A program made the translations under genes and the position numbers. A stretch of 64,000 nt of DNA from Flavobacterium johnsoniae (lineage in GTDB: Bacteria; Bacteroidota; Bacteroidia; Flavobacteriales; Flavobacteriaceae): contig NZ_MLFK01000007.1 in assembly GCF_001879205.1 (NCBI RefSeq), positions 372,001-436,000 on the forward strand. The letters run 5' to 3'. Shown piece by piece: positions 1 to 9,264 of this stretch. Below the pieces are notes generated by a model. The model had not been told where the DNA came from. It did no database searches and was given only the letters and a program-made list of their open reading frames with translations. Position 1 is the stretch's first letter. Each line of letters opens with the position of its first letter.

Positions 1-22
1 ATTTTAATATCCTGACCAAATT

Positions 23-2824
23 TTGAAAACTAAACTATCTATCTTACTATTTTTTATGAATTTCCTGTTGTTCTCGCAGGAATTCCCGCCAATTGTAAAA
101 TATTCTCCTTCGGTTTATGGCGCCGGAAATCAGAGCTGGATGATTTCACAGGACCATAATAATTATTTGTATTTTGCCAATAACGATGGGCTCTTAGAAT
201 ATAACGGAACCAGCTGGCAGTTGTATCCGGGACCAAATGAAACGATTCTTCGTTCTGTTAAAGTAATTGGAAACAAAATCTATACGGGCAGTTATATGAA
301 TTTTGGTTACTGGACCAGGCAGGCAGATGGTAAATTGAAATATACGTCGCTGAGCGATACTATAAAAAATAAGATTTTAGATGATGAGCAGTTTTGGAAT
401 ATTCTAAAATACGATCATTGGATTTTGTTTCAGTCTTTAAATAGAATTTATATCTACGACACCAAAACAAAACAGTTTAAAATAATTGCTCCTCAAAATG
501 GGGTTGTAAAGTCGTTTGCAGCAAAGAATGCCATTTATTTTCAAACCATAAAAGAAGGGCTTTTTGAGATTGAAAGCGGTCAGGCAAAATTGGTTTCAGA
601 TCATCCCACTCTTAAGAAATTTACGATTGCCAACATTTTTACTACAGATGAAGGTTTGCTGATTCAAACACAGTTAGATGGAATTTATAAACTTGTTGGA
701 AATGTATTAACACCCATTTCTACAGATGTTGATGCCGAATTAAAATCGAGTTTCGTATACAGCAGCCAGCGTCTTCAGGATGGGAGTTTTGCTTTGGGAA
801 CTGTTTCGAACGGAATTTTTATTTTGTCTGAAAATGGAAAACTGAAATACCATCTTACACAAAGCAAAGGATTAAGCAATAATACAGCTTTGTCTCTTTT
901 TGAAGATAAAGATCAAAATTTATGGACGGGGCTTGATAATGGCATCAACTGTATCAATATTCAGTCGCCTGTGCATAGTTTTACAGATGATTCGGGAGTT
1001 TTGGGAACGGTCTATGCATCGGCGATTCATAACGGGATGCTGTACATTGGAACCAATCAGGGATTGTTTTGTAAGCCCAATCAAAGCAGTTCGGAATTTA
1101 AATTCATAAACGGAACAAAGGGACAGGTTTGGTCTTTGTTTGTATACGAGAACACGCTTTTTTGCGGACATGATTCGGGAACATTTGTGGTTGCTGGTGA
1201 TACGGCCAAAAGTATATTTTCGGCTTCCGGAACCTGGAAATTTGAAACGGTTCCGGGCAATAAAAACCAGCTCCTTCAGGGGAATTATTATGGTATTTCG
1301 GTTTTAGAAAAAATAAACAATCAGTGGGTTTTCAAAAATAAAATTCAGGGTTTTGATTATTCGTCCCGTTATTTTGAAATTGGAGATCATTTTGATGTTT
1401 ATGTCAGCCATGAATACAAAGGAATATTTAGGTTAAAGCTTGATAAAACACTGCTGAAAACCCAGGGTTTTTATACCTACAAATATCCTGATAAAGGAAA
1501 ATATGCGAGTTTGACCAAGTTTAATAATTCCATTTATTATGCTTTTAAAGGAGGTATATTTAAACTGAATTATCAAACAAAACAATTCGAAAAAGACAAT
1601 CTGTTAAGTTCTATTTTTGAAAAAGACGAATATACTTCGGGGAAATTAATCGTCGACAATTCGAGTAAGATCTGGCTTTTCTCTAAAAATTACATTCATT
1701 ACTTCTCCGCCAGTAAATTGAGTAATCAATTAAAAGAAAATATAATCCCGATTCCTTCATCCTTAACCAATTCGATGCTGGGTTACGAGAATATCACCCA
1801 AATTTCGAAATCCACTTATTTAATAGGAACAACAGATGGATATTATACACTTAATATAGATGATTTGACATTTAAAAACTACAATGTTTTTATCACGGAT
1901 ATTACTATAAACAAACAAAACGAAACGTTTAAGAATGTCGGGATTTGGAATGAAGGAAGTTTTAAATCGAATGAAAATAACATTACGCTCAATTATACGG
2001 TTCCGGAGTACAACAAATACATTAATGCTGAATATCAATACTTACTGGATGGTTTTCAGGATGAATGGAGCGAATGGAGTACAAAAGCCACGGTAAATTT
2101 TAAAAATCTGCCTCCGGGAAAATACACCTTTAAGGTTAGGGCAAAATATGCAAATACGATTTTACAAAATACCGCTTCTTATACCTTTGTAGTTTTAAAA
2201 CCCTGGTATTTGACCAATCTGGCTTATTTTATTTATTTCCTTCTAATCCTTACGATGGCTTATTTTGTAAACAAAGCATATCGAAATTTTTATCAAAAGC
2301 AGAAAGAGAAATTAATAGAAGAGAATAATCTTTTACTGGAGATTAAAGAATTAGAAAATGAGCAGCAATTAATGAAACTGCGAAACGAGCAGCTTTCGCA
2401 GGATGTAGATAACAAAAATCGAGAATTGGCAGTTTCGACTATGAGTTTAAATAGTAAAAACGAATTGCTGGCGTTTATAAAAGAAGATTTGAAAAAAACA
2501 GCTCAAAATGACAGTTCAAATATCAAATCTGTAATTAGCACCATTAACAAAAATATCACTGAGGAAGATTCGTGGAAAGTATTCAAGGAAGCATTTGACA
2601 GTGCCGATAAAGATTTCCTAAAAAGGATCAAGCAAATGCATCCTGCACTAACACCAAATGATCTAAGGCTGTGCGCTTATCTGCGATTGAATCTTTCATC
2701 TAAAGAAATCGCCCCTATGTTTAATATTTCGGTTCGAAGTGTTGAAATAAAAAGATACCGTTTGCGTAAAAAAATGGATTTACAGCACGAAAACGGTTTA
2801 GTGGAATATATTCTGTCTGTATAG
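23..2824 (+). CDS. Membrane-spanning one-component regulator: propeller / Y_Y_Y / LuxR-type HTH
   Basis: A 933-residue protein that probably senses oligosaccharide in the periplasm and regulates the adjacent SusC/SusD locus. An N-terminal signal sequence is followed by beta-propeller repeats of the two-component-regulator type (for example DQNLWTGLDNGI near residue 300). Next come a Y_Y_Y domain (about 655-725), one membrane helix (about 728-749), a cytoplasmic coiled coil (about 755-820) and a C-terminal LuxR-like helix-turn-helix (about 875-930, LSSKEIAPMFNISVRSVEIK). There is no histidine kinase or receiver domain, so the signal would pass through one polypeptide. The start is TTG at 23, because an in-frame stop lies at 5-7 and this start keeps the Lys-rich signal peptide. 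ATG at 56 is the alternative. The target is inferred from position only. Confidence 0.85.
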   Translation: MKTKLSILLFFMNFLLFSQEFPPIVKYSPSVYGAGNQSWMISQDHNNYLYFANNDGLLEYNGTSWQLYPGPNETILRSVKVIGNKIYTGSYMNFGYWTRQADGKLKYTSLSDTIKNKILDDEQFWNILKYDHWILFQSLNRIYIYDTKTKQFKIIAPQNGVVKSFAAKNAIYFQTIKEGLFEIESGQAKLVSDHPTLKKFTIANIFTTDEGLLIQTQLDGIYKLVGNVLTPISTDVDAELKSSFVYSSQRLQDGSFALGTVSNGIFILSENGKLKYHLTQSKGLSNNTALSLFEDKDQNLWTGLDNGINCINIQSPVHSFTDDSGVLGTVYASAIHNGMLYIGTNQGLFCKPNQSSSEFKFINGTKGQVWSLFVYENTLFCGHDSGTFVVAGDTAKSIFSASGTWKFETVPGNKNQLLQGNYYGISVLEKINNQWVFKNKIQGFDYSSRYFEIGDHFDVYVSHEYKGIFRLKLDKTLLKTQGFYTYKYPDKGKYASLTKFNNSIYYAFKGGIFKLNYQTKQFEKDNLLSSIFEKDEYTSGKLIVDNSSKIWLFSKNYIHYFSASKLSNQLKENIIPIPSSLTNSMLGYENITQISKSTYLIGTTDGYYTLNIDDLTFKNYNVFITDITINKQNETFKNVGIWNEGSFKSNENNITLNYTVPEYNKYINAEYQYLLDGFQDEWSEWSTKATVNFKNLPPGKYTFKVRAKYANTILQNTASYTFVVLKPWYLTNLAYFIYFLLILTMAYFVNKAYRNFYQKQKEKLIEENNLLLEIKELENEQQLMKLRNEQLSQDVDNKNRELAVSTMSLNSKNELLAFIKEDLKKTAQNDSSNIKSVISTINKNITEEDSWKVFKEAFDSADKDFLKRIKQMHPALTPNDLRLCAYLRLNLSSKEIAPMFNISVRSVEIKRYRLRKKMDLQHENGLVEYILSV

Positions 2825-2976
2825 TAGAGTAAAAATCGGTATCAAAAAACTATACATTACCACAACATTATGGTTTTGTTGGGAGTTTAGCTGTCAAATG
2901 TTAAAGAAATTAACATTCGTAAATTATAGTCATTTGGCGGTCTATTTTGTGATATAATGATTTTACAATAGTTTTT

Positions 2977-3011
2977 TTTGTGATGTATGTTTTTTGTTGA
3001 GGTTAATTTTG
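2977..3011 (+). promoter_or_regulatory. Candidate Bacteroidota promoter for the susC operon
   Basis: TTTG at 2977-2980 is followed after 23 bases by TAATTTTG at 3004-3011, which matches the TAnnTTTG -7 box of Bacteroidota. The spacer is at the long end of the known range. Transcription would start near 3018, about 48 bases before the SusC start. No other gene lies in 2825-3065. Confidence 0.45.
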
Positions 3012-3065
3012 TCGTTTTCATAAAGGGAACAAATAAATTTAGCTTTCAATAAAAACTAACTAATT

Positions 3066-6000
3066 ATGAAATCTAAATTATTACTAACAGTACTATTGCT
3101 GTTTACATCTTTTGCGTTCTCGCAGAACTTAGATGTTTCAGGAACAGTATTAGATGCGTCTGGTTTATCATTGCCAGGTGTAAATGTAAAAGTTAAAAAT
3201 TCGTCTAAGAGTACAACCACAGACTTCGACGGATCTTTTAAACTAACAGATGTTCCAAAAGGAACTCCAATTGTTTTCAGTTATATAGGTTACAGAACGC
3301 AGGAAGTTGCTGTAACGGGAACTAAAATGACTGTAAAAATGAGCGACGATGCTAAATCATTAGACGAAGTCGTAGTTATTGGTTACGGAAGCCAAAAGAA
3401 AAGAGAAGTTACAGGAGCTGTAGCTGTTTTAGACAGTAAAACAATCGATATCTTGAAACCAGCAAGAATCGAGCAGGCTTTACAAGGAACTATTTCGGGA
3501 GTTAATGTAACAACACAATCAGGAGCGCCGGGTGCACCGCTTGATATTCGTATACGTGGTATAGCCACAAATGGTGAAAACAGGCCAACAGTTATGATTG
3601 ATGGTTATGTGGGAGATTTGGGAATCCTGAATCCAAATGATATTGAAACTATTACAGTTTTAAAAGATGCCCAGGCCGCTATTTACGGAACTATTGGAGC
3701 AAACGGTATTATTTTGGTAACGACTAAAATGGGTAAGAAGAATTCTAAAACCAGAGTTTCCTTTAATAGTTATACTGGTTTTCAACAAACCTCAAGAAAA
3801 CTGCCAACTTTAAACGCTACAGAATATGCCTTACTTTTAAATGAAAGTTATGCAAATGGAGGTAAAGCACTTCCTTATCCAAATGTAAACACGCTGGGAA
3901 AAGGAACAGATTGGCAGGATGAAGTTTTTCAGAACGCTCCCATTATTAATAACGATATAACTATTTCCGGCGGATCTGATAAAATTACATATTCTATTAG
4001 TGGTTCTCATTTAGATCAGGAAGGTATTGTAGGCGGAGATAAATCCGGCTTTTTAAGAAATACTGCCAGAATTGGTCTTGGAGCAGATTTGAGCGATAAA
4101 ATCAAATTAAAAACCAATGTTATTTATACCTATTTTACAAGAAATACATTAAATGAAAATGGATTAGGGTCGGTTCTTTTTAATGCCTTAAACGTTCCCG
4201 CAACATTAAGCCCGTACGATGCAAATGGCGATTATACTTTAGTGCCGAGTACAACAGGTTTAGGAACTGAAATAATTAATCCGCTGGCACAAATTGCGAA
4301 TACGTACAACGATTATAACTATAAGAAAATAAACGGAAACTTTGGTTTGGATTATAAAATCTTCAAAGGATTTACCTTATCAGGGTCTATAGGTTTTAAT
4401 ACTTCAAACAGTGAATCAAAAACGTTTAATAAACTTATTAGTTATGGAGGAAAAGTTTTTGACGTACAAAGAAGCTCTGTAACACAAGGAGCTGTAAACG
4501 ACAACAATTACTCGTTTGACCTTTTTGCAACTTACAATACAAAAATTGCTGAAAGTCATAACCTGACAGGAACCTTAGGAACAACCATTTTTAAAGAGTG
4601 GGGTAATGGTTTGACTGCCACTGGTTTTGATGTGCCAAATAATCTTTGGGAAAATGCGGATATCTCCTTAACAAAAGGAACATCAGAAACCCTTACAAAC
4701 AGCTCTTATGTTTACGATCAAAGAAGGCTTTCTTATTTTGGAAGACTACAATACGATTATAAAGGTAAATATTTGCTTTCTGCAATGCTAAGACGTGATT
4801 CTTCAACAAAATTTGGTCCGGGCAATAAAGTGGGGTACTTTCCTTCTTTTACCGCAGGATGGGTGATTTCTGATGAGAGTTTCTTTGGTCAGCCTAAATT
4901 TATAAACTTCTTAAAACTTAGAGCTAGTTACGGAACTTTAGGAAATGACCAGATTCCGAATTTTGGTTATCTGGGATTATTAAATGGAGAAGCAACTTAC
5001 GTTTTTAATGGAACATTAGTTAACGGAACTGCAAACGGGCAGGTGCCAAATCCTGATTTAAAATGGGAAGAAGCTCAAAAAGTAGATGTTGGTCTAGACC
5101 TAAAAATATTAAATGACAAAATATTTATAGTAGCCGATTATTTTATTGATACCAGAAAAGATTTATTGATACCAAATATTCCGGTTTCAGGTATTAATGG
5201 TACGGGCGCGCCAGGTGCAAGTGCTCCAACTTTAAATGCAGGAACAGTTAAAAACTCTGGTTTTGAATTTTCGATAGACTACAAAGAAAAATTATCTGAT
5301 GCTTTTTCTTTCAGCGTAGGTTACAATGTTACTTTCCTGAATAATAAAGTCACAGAAGTAAACAATGGAACAGGATTTATCGAAGGTGGTGCTTTTGGTG
5401 TAGGACAACCGGCACCTTCAAGAATGGAAATTGGTAAACCAATGGGATATTTCTACGGATATAAAACAGATGGTATTTTCCAAAATCAGGCAGAAATTGA
5501 CGCACATCCATCTCAGGTGGCCTTAGGAGCAGTTGCTTCACCGGGAGATATTCGTTATGTTGATTTAAATGGAGATGGTGTAATTGATACTAAAGATAAA
5601 ACCAATATTGGAGATCCAATTCCGGATGCCACAATGGGGTTCAATATACAATTAAACTACAAAGCACTTGACTTTGCTTTATTTACATTTGCTTCAGTAG
5701 GAAACGATATGGTGCGTAATTACGAAAGAACACTTTCTGATGCCAATCGTATCAATTATGTTTTAGACAGATGGACAGGACCTGGTACAAGTAATTCTAC
5801 TCCAAGAGTAACAACAGGAGCGACATCAAACAATGTTTTTTCAGATTATTTTGTAGAAGATGCTTCGTATTTAAGAATTCAAAATGTACAGCTTGGTTAT
5901 ACTCTTAATCCTGCCATATCTCAAAAAGCGGGAGTTTCTAAATTAAGACTTTATGCTGGAGTAAATAACCTTTACACATTTACAAAATATAAAGGTTTTG

Positions 6001-6128
6001 ATCCGGGAGCTTCTTTTGGACCAACAAATAGAGATAATACTTCACAGTCTCCTATTGGAGCCGGAATCGATTATGGTTTCTATCCAATCCCAAGAACTTA
6101 TTTATTGGGCTTAAACATTAATTTTTAA
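3066..6128 (+). CDS. SusC/RagA-family TonB-linked outer membrane transporter
   Basis: A 1020-residue outer-membrane importer for glucan oligosaccharides, driven by TonB. It has a signal peptide (about 1-19), a carboxypeptidase-D-like regulatory domain (about 22-98), and the SusC hallmark DEVVVIGYG (about 100-108). A plug domain (about 112-225, with IRIRGIATNG and GTIGANGIILVTTK) and a 22-strand type barrel follow, ending in an aromatic C-terminus (NINF). Length is normal for SusC. It starts a tightly spaced unit with SusD (11-base gap), the PKD lipoprotein and a GH16 enzyme. Substrate specificity is inferred from those glucanases, not from this sequence. Confidence 0.95.
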   Translation: MKSKLLLTVLLLFTSFAFSQNLDVSGTVLDASGLSLPGVNVKVKNSSKSTTTDFDGSFKLTDVPKGTPIVFSYIGYRTQEVAVTGTKMTVKMSDDAKSLDEVVVIGYGSQKKREVTGAVAVLDSKTIDILKPARIEQALQGTISGVNVTTQSGAPGAPLDIRIRGIATNGENRPTVMIDGYVGDLGILNPNDIETITVLKDAQAAIYGTIGANGIILVTTKMGKKNSKTRVSFNSYTGFQQTSRKLPTLNATEYALLLNESYANGGKALPYPNVNTLGKGTDWQDEVFQNAPIINNDITISGGSDKITYSISGSHLDQEGIVGGDKSGFLRNTARIGLGADLSDKIKLKTNVIYTYFTRNTLNENGLGSVLFNALNVPATLSPYDANGDYTLVPSTTGLGTEIINPLAQIANTYNDYNYKKINGNFGLDYKIFKGFTLSGSIGFNTSNSESKTFNKLISYGGKVFDVQRSSVTQGAVNDNNYSFDLFATYNTKIAESHNLTGTLGTTIFKEWGNGLTATGFDVPNNLWENADISLTKGTSETLTNSSYVYDQRRLSYFGRLQYDYKGKYLLSAMLRRDSSTKFGPGNKVGYFPSFTAGWVISDESFFGQPKFINFLKLRASYGTLGNDQIPNFGYLGLLNGEATYVFNGTLVNGTANGQVPNPDLKWEEAQKVDVGLDLKILNDKIFIVADYFIDTRKDLLIPNIPVSGINGTGAPGASAPTLNAGTVKNSGFEFSIDYKEKLSDAFSFSVGYNVTFLNNKVTEVNNGTGFIEGGAFGVGQPAPSRMEIGKPMGYFYGYKTDGIFQNQAEIDAHPSQVALGAVASPGDIRYVDLNGDGVIDTKDKTNIGDPIPDATMGFNIQLNYKALDFALFTFASVGNDMVRNYERTLSDANRINYVLDRWTGPGTSNSTPRVTTGATSNNVFSDYFVEDASYLRIQNVQLGYTLNPAISQKAGVSKLRLYAGVNNLYTFTKYKGFDPGASFGPTNRDNTSQSPIGAGIDYGFYPIPRTYLLGLNINF

Positions 6129-6139
6129 TTTCAATTAAA

Positions 6140-7639
6140 ATGAAAAAGTATTTAATTATTTCCACTATAACACTGGTTTTGTTCTCGACCGTACTAACTT
6201 CTTGTTCGGATGAGTTTGTAGATCCAAAACCTGAATATTCTATCGACTCTGAGAATTATTTTAATTCTAAAGAAGAATATGACAACGCATTGATTGCTGC
6301 TTACGATTTACTTCAATCTACTTATGTAAATGTTTTATTAGGAGAAATAGCTTCGGATAATACGCTTTGTGGAGGAGAAAGTCCAACAGACGTTATTGGT
6401 TTTCAGCAGATAGACGATATGATTCATACACCCACAAACAGCAATTTAAGAGACATCTGGAACTGGATGTTTGCCGGTGTACAAAGAGCTAACTATATCC
6501 TTGAATTTAAGGATAAAACAGATTTTACAGGCAAAACTCAGATAATTGCAGAAGCACGTTTTTTAAGAGCATATTATCAATTTGAATTAGTAAAATGGTT
6601 TGGCGGCATCCCGATGAAAGGCGATGCGAGATTTAAAATTGGAGATGAAAAGATAATTCCGCGTTCATCAGTTGAGGAAGTATATGCTTCCATTGAAGCC
6701 GATTTGATTTTTGCATCTGCTAATTTGTCTCCAAATGCGGCACAGCAGGGACGTATAACTAAAGGTGCTGCTCAGGCATTACTTGGAAAAGCTTATTTAT
6801 ATCAAAATAAATTTTCTCAGGCAGCTGCAACACTCGATGCCGTTATTACTTCAGGAAAATACTCATTAGTAACAGATTATAACTCAATTTTTGAAGCAGC
6901 TGGAGAAAATGGTCCGGAATCTGTTTTTGAAGTTCAATACACAGATGTCGAAGGAGCGGGATTTGGCTGTCTGCAATGCAGCGAAGGAAACGTAGCAGTT
7001 GGTTTTAGCGGTGTACGTAATTATTCAGGACCTTTATTTTCTTCAGGATTTAGCTTTAATATTCCAACGGCCGAATCTGCAAATGCTTTTCAAAGTGGTG
7101 ATAAACGTAAAGATGTGGCAATTCTTGATATTGCGGCCTGGGCTGCAGCTAATTCTTCTTACGATAATGGTAACGGGGTGAGCTTTGGGAAAGGAAATGA
7201 AGATACAGGTTTCTTTAATAGAAAATATCTGCCAAGAAAAAGAAGTAAAGATGCGGCAGGAGATTTGAATCTTACAAATCCAAATAACTATAGAGCGATT
7301 CGCTATGCAGATGTATTGTTAATGGCTGCGGAAGCTTATAATAGAGGAGGAATCGACGACGGAAAAGCAAGAACCTATCTTAATTTGGTAAGGAAACGTG
7401 CTTTTGGCGATGACAATCATAATGTTTCGACTTCGGGAGCTGCTTTAACAGATAATATTTTAGCAGAAAGAAGATTAGAGCTTTTTGGCGAAGGACATCG
7501 TTTCTTTGATTTAGTAAGAACTGAAAAAGCGGCTGGAACAATACCGGGCTTTAAAGCAGATAAAAACGAATTATTTCCACTTCCTATTGAAGAAATTCAG
7601 TTTGCAAACGGAAACTGGGCACAAAATCCTGGATATTAA
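6140..7639 (+). CDS. SusD/RagB-family glycan-binding lipoprotein
   Basis: A 499-residue surface lipoprotein that caps the SusC barrel and binds glycan. A lipoprotein signal ends at Cys22 (VLTSC). The TPR-like SusD fold is indicated by the N-terminal segment around YFNSKEEYDNALIAAYD, the RANYILEF and AEARFLRAYYQFELVKWFGG segments, and the conserved C-terminal ERRLELFGEGHRFFDLVRT and PLPIEEIQFANGNWAQNPGY blocks. It lies 11 bases after susC and 12 bases before the next gene, so it is almost certainly cotranscribed. Length is typical of the family. Confidence 0.95.
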   Translation: MKKYLIISTITLVLFSTVLTSCSDEFVDPKPEYSIDSENYFNSKEEYDNALIAAYDLLQSTYVNVLLGEIASDNTLCGGESPTDVIGFQQIDDMIHTPTNSNLRDIWNWMFAGVQRANYILEFKDKTDFTGKTQIIAEARFLRAYYQFELVKWFGGIPMKGDARFKIGDEKIIPRSSVEEVYASIEADLIFASANLSPNAAQQGRITKGAAQALLGKAYLYQNKFSQAAATLDAVITSGKYSLVTDYNSIFEAAGENGPESVFEVQYTDVEGAGFGCLQCSEGNVAVGFSGVRNYSGPLFSSGFSFNIPTAESANAFQSGDKRKDVAILDIAAWAAANSSYDNGNGVSFGKGNEDTGFFNRKYLPRKRSKDAAGDLNLTNPNNYRAIRYADVLLMAAEAYNRGGIDDGKARTYLNLVRKRAFGDDNHNVSTSGAALTDNILAERRLELFGEGHRFFDLVRTEKAAGTIPGFKADKNELFPLPIEEIQFANGNWAQNPGY

Positions 7640-7651
7640 AAAACATCAATT

Positions 7652-9253
7652 ATGAAAAAAATACATTTTATTATAAATCTTTTCGTTTTAGCCATTTTGA
7701 TAGGCTGTGCAAACGATGACTTAGATATTGATCTGGACGGAATTCCTGTTCCGACAAATATTTCGGCTTTGGCAACGGTGACGCAAGACAATACCGGAAA
7801 AGTTACTTTTCTGCCAAAAGGTGAAGGAGCAACACAGTATAAAATTAATTTTGGGGATGGAAGCCTGGAATCAGATTATATAGGAGTGGGAGCAACGGTA
7901 TCTCATGTTTATAAAGAAGGAGTTTACAAATCTAAAATTATTGCAGTTGGACTTAACGGAAAAACAACAGAAGTTGAGAAAGAAGTAATAGTATCATTTA
8001 GAGCTCCGGAAAATTTAGTAGTAGAAGTTACCAATGACTTATCTGTTTCAAAAAAGGTAAATGTTAAAGCCACTGCTGACTTTGCTCTTTTCTATGATGT
8101 TTATTTTGGAGAACCAGGAAAACCGGATCCGGTTTCGGCTAATAATGGAGAAACAGCTTCTTATACTTATAAAGAAGCGGGTGTTTATACCATTAAAGTT
8201 GTAGCTAAAAGTGCAGCGGTTAAAACAACCGAATATACTGTAGAAGTAACAGCTAAATTAGTGCTTAACCCAACAACATCGGCACCAACACCTCCAAGCA
8301 GACAAGCCGGAGATGTAATTTCTATTTACAGTTCTAAATATACAGATATAGCCGGAACTAACTTTAACCCAAATTGGGGACAAGCAGGCACTTTTGCTGA
8401 ATTTGACCTGAATGGAGATAAAATGCTTAACTACATCAAATTAAGCTATCAGGGAATTGCATTGGCAGACAATGTGACAATTGACGTTTCGGGCATGGAA
8501 TATTTACACATGGATGTCTGGACAGCAGATTTAGAAAAACTTGAAACTTCTTTAATCAAACCGGGACCAGATGAAAGAGCCGTAACAAAAGATCTTACAG
8601 CCAATCAATGGACAAGTTTAGATATTCCAATTTCAGCATTTACCAGCCAGGGATTAACAGTAAATGATATCTTCCAGCTAAAACTTGTTGCAAAACCAAA
8701 CGCTGGCGGAACAATTTATGTTGATAATATTTATTTCTATAAAGCAGCCGGTGAATCAATATCATTGCCAATTGATTTTGAATCTACGAGCTTAACTTAC
8801 GCTTGGGGCGGATTTGGTAATGTAGATGCCGCTGTAGTAACAAATCCTAATAAAACGGGATTAAATGTTTCTAATAAAGTAGTTAAAGTTGATAAAAAGA
8901 GCGGAGCAGAAACCTGGGGAGGAGCAAGTTTAAACCTTGAAAACCCATTTGATGCCGCAAAAGGAACTAAAGTAAAAGTTGCAGTTTGGTCGCCAAAAGC
9001 CGGAGCAGTTATATTATACAAAATGGAACTTTCTACTTCGCCTAAAGATGCAAATGGAAATCCAAGTGTAAATGTAGAGGTTGAGGTTAAAACAACAGTG
9101 GCAAACGCATGGGAAGTTTTAACATTCGACCTTACAAGTGTACCAGCTTTTGGCAGCACGATTAAATACGACAGAGTAATTTTGTTTCCGGACTTTGGAA
9201 AAACAGGAGCAGGAGAAACGTATTATTTTGATGATATAAAACAATCCAATTAA
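7652..9253 (+). CDS. PKD and carbohydrate-binding-like surface lipoprotein (SusE/F position)
   Basis: A 533-residue lipoprotein (signal ending at Cys19, AILIGC) that probably acts as an extra surface glycan-binding protein. Two PKD-like Ig domains (about 34-115, with YKINFGDGS and VSHVYKEGVY, and about 118-200) are followed by two regions that read as beta-sandwich carbohydrate-binding modules. The first (about 215-370) contains VDNIYFYK and the second (about 375-533) ends in YYFDDIK; both endings are typical of CBM-like jelly rolls. It lies between susD and GH16 with 11-12 base gaps. No catalytic domain is visible. Glycan binding is inferred from position and fold pattern. Confidence 0.75.
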   Translation: MKKIHFIINLFVLAILIGCANDDLDIDLDGIPVPTNISALATVTQDNTGKVTFLPKGEGATQYKINFGDGSLESDYIGVGATVSHVYKEGVYKSKIIAVGLNGKTTEVEKEVIVSFRAPENLVVEVTNDLSVSKKVNVKATADFALFYDVYFGEPGKPDPVSANNGETASYTYKEAGVYTIKVVAKSAAVKTTEYTVEVTAKLVLNPTTSAPTPPSRQAGDVISIYSSKYTDIAGTNFNPNWGQAGTFAEFDLNGDKMLNYIKLSYQGIALADNVTIDVSGMEYLHMDVWTADLEKLETSLIKPGPDERAVTKDLTANQWTSLDIPISAFTSQGLTVNDIFQLKLVAKPNAGGTIYVDNIYFYKAAGESISLPIDFESTSLTYAWGGFGNVDAAVVTNPNKTGLNVSNKVVKVDKKSGAETWGGASLNLENPFDAAKGTKVKVAVWSPKAGAVILYKMELSTSPKDANGNPSVNVEVEVKTTVANAWEVLTFDLTSVPAFGSTIKYDRVILFPDFGKTGAGETYYFDDIKQSN

Positions 9254-9264
9254 AACAAGAAATC

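Noticed and set aside
8797..9159. A 120-residue open frame on the minus strand
   Set aside because: It lies inside the PKD lipoprotein gene, whose frame is strongly coding; it is a shadow.
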